From: Solea solea
Lineage: Eukaryota; Chordata; Actinopteri; Pleuronectiformes; Soleidae
Length of the DNA: 64,000 nucleotides
Assembly (NCBI RefSeq): GCF_958295425.1
Contig: NC_081138.1
Coordinates: 27,201,914-27,265,913 of the forward strand
Reading direction: 5' to 3'
A model generated the notes under the pieces. It was not told the DNA's origin. It saw only the letters and a list, made by a program, of their open reading frames with translations, and did no database searches. The translations under genes were made by a program, and so were the position numbers. Shown here in pieces: positions 59,125 to 64,000 of the stretch (positions are counted from its first letter, which is position 1; each line of letters begins with the position of its first letter).

Positions 59125-60033
59125 GTAAAAGAGGCGCTAACGAGGCGGGCGGTGGTGGAGGAGGAGGAGAAGGAGGTGTTGTTTGGTGGTGGTGGTGTTG
59201 TGGCTTTACGGCAGCAGCTCCTTGTTTTCTTGATCTGTCCTGGCTCAGCAGTTGAAACAGCCCCAGTGTGTTCTCTTCCCCCCTCCTTTGTTGGGGATGA
59301 ATCGTAAGATTTACGAGGAAAACAAAACATCACGTAACCGAGGGTGTGATCCAAAAAGTCTCAACTTTATGATTTATTACATTTATGTTTTACTGCCACA
59401 CTCGTTTTTTTCCACGCACTGTAGGGGGGTAGATGTAGATTTCATCACACGGAGTAGGACATATTTGAATACATGTACGGCATTAACGGGTGATATGAAC
59501 TATTCCTGTCACGATTTGCCTGACCAAAAAAAATTGCGAGTCACGATGCCAGAAGTGTAAACAAATGTTTTTTTAAACTTCCGTAAACAGGTAATTTGGT
59601 TCATTGTCCGAAAGCTAGTGTAAAATTTTATTCCACGGAATGTTACAAAAACACACTACTCAGAATACACATTTTTAGTGAATATTATATTAAGTGAACA
59701 CCAAAGATCGTAAATGAGAGCGCAGTAAATCACAAGGTCTGTTGTATGTTGGAGTGCTAGCATTTTCAATCACAAATACTAACGATTTTCCCCCTTCACG
59801 ATTATCCTGATAGTATTGGAAATCCACCACGATTAAGTGCCAGGAGAGCTTTTTTTTTTAAAATCGCAATGTATGTGATCATATTGTACATTGTCCCATA
59901 CCTGGTAAAGATAAACATTAGCGAAACCGCCTTAGGCAATATATTAAGTTCTTTAATCTTCAAATAATGTCAATCACAAGGAAGGCACGACACTTGCTCG
60001 CTGCAATTTCAGCTACTTTTCTTTTTTGTTTAG
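59125..60033 (+). other. Proposed 5' UTR intron of tle3
   Basis: After about 59300 the composition shifts from CpG-rich to AT-rich, and the stretch ends in a strong polypyrimidine tract and acceptor (TTTTCTTTTTTGTTTAG ending at 60033). It holds several ATGs and a purine-rich GGAGGAGG/GGTGGTGG tract at about 59152-59200. I see no other gene in it. Confidence 0.4.
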
Positions 60034-60231
60034 GTACAAAGAAAAGGCTGACAAGGTGATATATCCTGTGGCCCGGGTCTGAGGGTGCGCCTTTAAGCCG
60101 AGAACGAGGTTTTTGTCCACCACCATCGTGCATTTACAGGGGAGGAGGTGGCGGTGATTTGCCGCACCTTCACTGGTACGACAGAGAGAACGAGAGAAAC
60201 CACACAGATTCCCTTGTGTAAAGGTCTCGAC
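60034..60231 (+). other. tle3: Proposed distal part of the tle3 5' UTR
   Basis: Sequence between the acceptor ending at 60033 and the initiator ATG. It contains no ATG in any frame and has an in-frame stop at 60094-60096, so the start at 60232 is unambiguous. A weaker alternative acceptor is the TTTACAG ending at 60139. Confidence 0.5.
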
Positions 60232-60255
60232 ATGTATCCACAAGGCCGGCATCCG
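60232..60255 (+). CDS. tle3: tle3 coding exon 1 (MYPQGRHP)
   Basis: Eight codons from the initiator ATG to a GTAAGT donor at 60256. A very short first coding segment ending after RHP in phase 0 is the usual TLE family arrangement. Intron 1 runs 60256-60846 (591 bp). Confidence 0.93.
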
Positions 60256-62674
60256 GTAAGTAGCTGTCTTTGTGACTGTTTGTAAATTGATGCAAGTGCA
60301 CCGCCCTTCAAAATAGCCTAATTAGCGTGTCAGAGTGTAGTTGCTGATGCACACCTTACTATTTATGATCTGTGCCTCACTTTGACAGAAGATCATGTTT
60401 ATTGGCAACAAGATCAAAAGGTTTGGTTGAACACAAGGAAACAAGATGATCACCTCCTGCTTTGAAATAACTTATTTTCTCAGTTTTTATGTCACACTTG
60501 CCATGTATAGTGCTGAAAGGTTGGCTGTGTATGTTGAGCCAGCTCACACTGGTATATCACAACAACAGCGTGTTTGATTTTAAATGTTCCTCCCTTACCA
60601 TCCACTGTTTACATTACTTTAAGCACGGATTAAAGGACCCTCAGTCCTTTCACATGCTGTTGAGTGAAAGTGGTTGCATTCTGTAATCAGGGCTCTGGGG
60701 AAATGTGAGGACAAACCACAGTGAAGAAAAAAAACACACAGTTTATTAGGAAAGAGGAGGAGGAAGTGGCAAGAGAGTGAGAGACGAGTCTATTGTCTTG
60801 GCTGTGATGGTGGTATTTTTTATGTGTCTATCCTTGTACTTTTCAGGCACCCCATCAGCCAGGGCAGCCTGGCTTCAAGTTCACTGTGGCAGAGTCATGT
60901 GACAGGATCAAAGATGAATTTCAGTTCCTGCAGGCGCAGTACCACAGGTAATGGCCAAACTACTGTAAACAACACTGGCTTCCTGGAAAGAATAGAAAGC
61001 GGAAGGTGCCTCTATTGGGTTCCATCTTTGTAGCTTCATTCAAGTCTGCACTCATGCAACACATGAGCTATTGTTTGTTTCTGTTGCACACTTGAATCAA
61101 CGTGTTAAAACTGTCGTCACTAATCAAACCCTCTTTCTCCCCTCCTGTTAGTCTCAAAGTGGAGTACGACAAACTGGCCAATGAAAAGACAGAGATGCAG
61201 CGTCATTATGTCATGGTAAGAGCAACCATCATAAAACTGCTAATCTGATTTAATATCATACCCTCCCTTTTGCCTCAGGTGAGCAGTCACAGGTGGTGCA
61301 GCCCTTGTGTTTTGCACAGGCCATGTTAGCATTTGTTCGTGCTTGGTGGTGTTGACTCACGCCTGTGTTCTCATTGGATAAGGAGGTGCAGGGTGGGGGT
61401 GTGTAGAGAGGCAGTAGAAATTCTAGCAGGGTCAAATGTCCAACTATTGATTGTGCAGCGTGACGACCCCCCCTGTGGCTCTAGGACCCTCTTTATGACC
61501 CTCCACCACCCCTCCCTAACACACCCAACATGACCCACTGGGGGTTAATGACTGGTATGCTGGCTTTGTGCATGAATCAGAGGGTTTCCTGTACTCTTTT
61601 ATTTCTCTCTCTCAAGGTGAACCATTGGGTCGTTTCGACATTTAAGACTCACCAGGGGGTTTCTCAGATATTGGGTGACTTTGTGTCTTTTTCGTTAACA
61701 ATAAACATAATACACTGCTTGTTGGCTCGGGCATTTCTCTTGATAGGTATTTGATTTCTATCAAAGCAGAGTGACAGGTTAAATGTAAAACTGTTCCAAA
61801 ACTGCAATTAAATCATATTACGTTCGGTACAGAGCTCCTCGATAATCAGATGGAGACAATCAATTCCGTGTGTGTGCAATGAAAAAAAGCGAACTTCAAA
61901 GGTTATTTCTAATTCAAGAAAAGCTGCACTCTGTGCACCGAGTGAGATCAATCTTTATCTGACAGGTGATGTGACTAAGGCCTCACTCGTGGTTTGTGTA
62001 TGTGAGTGCTTATCTTGTTTGTACATGCGAGGAATTACTTTAACTAAACGCAGCAGTACATTTGTTAAATATTATTTTTCCCGTGAGAAAGCAGAAGATG
62101 GTGGGAGTAGCTGTAATATATGGAAACTGTTAACTACGCATGATAAACAAGACTGACAAGCTATTAAGTCTTAGTTTGCATCTGCTGGTGGGCTCAACAG
62201 CTTTTGGCACTTAACAGCTGATAATGTTGTTTTCAGTGATAGCATTGGCTTACTGCTTCAGTTTCTGAAGCCATAGACAGTGTCTGTGCCCAAAAGCTGG
62301 CACTTCCTGGTGGAAGTAAATGTAGTCATTGATGTGGCTGTACATGGAAATGTCAATGTGTTTCTAATTCTTCACTCCTGTGCTGCAACGTGTATTCAGC
62401 TGCTTTTTATTGTTTGTGTCAAACAGTTTTTGCAGCATTGTTGCCTTTAAAAAAAAATAAAAATATTTCCCCGAGTGAGGGCAGAAGCATCTCAGGATCC
62501 CTGATACAGTGTATCATAGAGGATACAACTTGCCTAGGATTATCTGATTCAATGTACAAATGAAAATGCATGATTGAAAAGACAGTTGTTGTTTTTTAAA
62601 AATAACTTTTTCCTCCTCTTCTTTTTCAGTACTATGAGATGTCCTATGGGCTCAACATTGAGATGCACAAACAG
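60232..62674 (+). CDS. tle3: Groucho/TLE transcriptional corepressor, N-terminal part (exons 1-4), 3' incomplete
   Basis: Joined exons 60232-60255, 60847-60947, 61152-61215 and 62630-62674 give 234 nt and 78 residues without a stop. TLE proteins are nuclear corepressors recruited by TCF/LEF, Hes/Hey, Runx and other factors; full-length members are roughly 770 residues, with an N-terminal Q domain that tetramerises through coiled coils and a C-terminal WD40 propeller. Only the start of the Q domain is present here: residues 1-17 are a Pro/Gln/His-rich leader, and from about residue 18 a charged helical segment runs to residue 78. The choice of tle3 over tle1, tle2 or tle4 rests on the start [18 protein letters not shown] and on [11 protein letters not shown] at 44-54, where other paralogues as I recall them read KLECEKLASEK. 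Fish can have tle3a and tle3b and I cannot tell which this is. The start ATG has G at -3, an in-frame TAA upstream at 60094-60096 and no in-frame ATG between. Intron phases are 0, 2, 0, 0. The next exon lies outside the window. Confidence 0.96.
60847..60947 (+). CDS. tle3: tle3 coding exon 2 (residues 9-42)
   Basis: The acceptor TTTTCAG ends at 60846 and the donor GTAATG begins at 60948. The 101-nt exon encodes [10 protein letters not shown] and then a helical segment including [15 protein letters not shown]. It ends in phase 2, so Ser42 is split across intron 2 (60948-61151, 204 bp). Confidence 0.95.
61152..61215 (+). CDS. tle3: tle3 coding exon 3 (residues 42-63)
   Basis: The acceptor is a pyrimidine-rich tract ending TTAG at 61151; the donor GTAAGA starts at 61216. 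The 64-nt exon completes Ser42 and encodes the Q-domain segment with [11 protein letters not shown] and MQRHYVM, the part that best separates TLE3 from its paralogues. Intron 3 runs 61216-62629 (1414 bp); I see no additional exon in it. Confidence 0.95.
62630..62674 (+). CDS. tle3: tle3 coding exon 4 (residues 64-78)
   Basis: The acceptor is CTTTTTCAG ending at 62629; the donor GTATGT starts at 62675. The 45-nt phase-0 exon encodes [15 protein letters not shown], nearly invariant in TLE proteins. Intron 4 continues past the end of the window (at least 1326 bp). Confidence 0.95.
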
Positions 62675-62970
62675 GTATGTAGCCATATCAGAGATAGTCT
62701 GTGTATAGTCATAACACTGTGGTTCCCCCCCAGTGATTGAAGAATATAAACACACCTCCTAGCACACACTCACACACACACGCATACCTGACCTTAGTTT
62801 CTGCCTTCATCCTTAAATGCCTTCAGGAGGCGTATACTGGCTTCCTGTTGTGAAAATGCTGACAGGCTAAACAACACGAAGGGCACAATGCCTGATGGGG
62901 ATGGTTTGATAAGATTAAAGTGAAGTATTTGGCAGACAGTCTTGACAGAATGTTTTTGTGTGGATTGTCC

Positions 62971-62973
<3 letters not shown>

Positions 62974-63010
<37 letters not shown>
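62974..63010. repeat. (GT)n microsatellite in tle3 intron 4
   Basis: About 18 uninterrupted GT units followed by a degenerate ATGTGTTTGTGCG tail. Confidence 0.95.
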
Positions 63011-63016
<6 letters not shown>

Positions 63017-63359
63017 TTGTGCGTGTGTATACACACATGCCTGCACCATTCTGTCTGCCTCACCAGTGCCAGCTGGACTAAAAGCTCATTAGTTCAGCTG
63101 CCACCCAGCACTGGGCATCATGCTGCAGTAGAAAGACTTGTACTGATGAACAGGGCAGAAATACCTCTCCACCACCCAAGGAGCAAGAGTTTCAGTTGAC
63201 TGGAGGCATGGGGGTGGGTGGAGGTGGTTTATTATAATCTTCTAAGCTGGCAAAATAGTGGCCATGTTTCACATCAGGCTTATTTGTTGGTTTGCCTCCA
63301 GTTACTTGTGGTCCGTCATGTCTAGTGTCAGTGGAAACCAGCCCTCAATACTTAGCTGG

Positions 63360-63680
63360 TTTAATGCTGCATTCCATTTACATCAGAACTCGGCGTGACC
63401 TCACCCCCCGAGTTTACCGCGCTCTCGAGAGAGGTCGGAAAGACCCATGGATGTAAACATATCCCTGGCTAGTCGTTGTTGGCAATACCAGCCAATTACA
63501 AACGCCTTTCATAGTTTATAGTTTTACTGTTAAATAACTAAGACAGAAGTGCTATTAACAATACAAGTAGCAGTGGTTGTACGGGTGGCAGCCATCTTGA
63601 AATCGTATGTCAGCAATTTGACTTGAGGGCGCATTCCACTTCCAACTGAATTCTGGAAATGAGAGCCCTCACTTACTGTC
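63360..63680. repeat. Possible dispersed element in tle3 intron 4
   Basis: The segment is bounded by similar direct motifs, CTGCATTCCATTTAC near 63368 and GGCGCATTCCACTTCC near 63627, and is unlike the surrounding intron. It may be a degraded DNA transposon. I have no second full copy in the window to prove it. Confidence 0.3.
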
Positions 63681-64000
63681 TTCCATACTAGTACAAGGTC
63701 TGAGTGTTTTTTTTCTTAGCATCTTTTATAAATGATAAAATGGTCTCACGGTGTCCCCTCTTATTTTTGTGACAATTTTAGTTTCTCTCAGTCTGTGTTG
63801 CTTTCTGATTCTCTTTTCATCTCTACCTCCTCAATTCTCCTGTCCCACCTCCTTTGTGCCCTCATGTCTTTTCATTATTTCCCCTCCCACCACCCCGACA
63901 AAGTGATGTGAATGATGGCCCTTGTGTCATTAGCCATTTGATATGATGCATGAGAGTGGGGGTCTGTCGGAGAGGAGCGGTAGAGGCTTCATGGCCCCTT

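Noticed and set aside
58719..59354. 211-residue open frame on the - strand as a protein-coding gene
   Set aside because: It has low-complexity composition, overlaps the tle3 promoter and leader, shows no domain and has no splice or promoter evidence of its own. Kept only as an observation.
61216..62629. Additional coding exon in tle3 intron 3
   Set aside because: Exons 3 and 4 join in phase with the known protein order, and no conserved peptide is missing between them.

Overview
The window is vertebrate genomic DNA, almost certainly from a ray-finned (teleost) fish. It has intron-containing coding sequence with GT/AG splice sites, dense dinucleotide microsatellites, several interspersed repeats of types I recognise from teleost genomes, and no bacterial-style long reading frames. 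I could not run any search, so every family assignment rests on sequence recognition.

One protein-coding gene is supported: the 5' end of a Groucho/transducin-like enhancer corepressor gene on the + strand, best matched to tle3. Four coding exons (60232-60255, 60847-60947, 61152-61215, 62630-62674) encode the first 78 residues, from MYPQGRHP to GLNIEMHKQ, in one continuous frame. Exon 5 and the rest of the gene lie beyond the right edge. Upstream is a GC-rich promoter with three CCAAT boxes and a CACGTG site (about 58500-58700). A probable 5' leader follows, which I propose is spliced (donor at 59125, acceptor ending at 60033). A second promoter-like block lies at 57500-57800.

The remaining 57 kb (1-57500) shows no convincing exon. 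It mixes (a) stretches that read like conserved developmental enhancers, rich in homeodomain-type TAATTA/TTAATT cores and poor in repeats (for example 960-1160, 3310-3560, 6330-6600, 17480-18060, 19830-20160, 24640-25160, 34840-35720, 39190-39560, 49120-49400, 51180-51440); (b) short DNA-transposon derivatives with terminal inverted repeats, several in multiple copies; (c) two tRNA-derived SINEs side by side, LINE-type 3' tails and one possible solo LTR; and (d) many microsatellites. This resembles the regulatory gene desert often found beside developmental regulators.

The most striking local structure is a 94-bp inverted repeat with a 15-bp loop at 46170-46372, in which I count only two mismatches. 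I found no operon, CRISPR array, novel enzyme cluster or other clearly new system. The best leads are that hairpin, a start-stop uORF in the proposed tle3 leader, a repeated CCCACGTGGGG element upstream of tle3, and the enhancer-like blocks.
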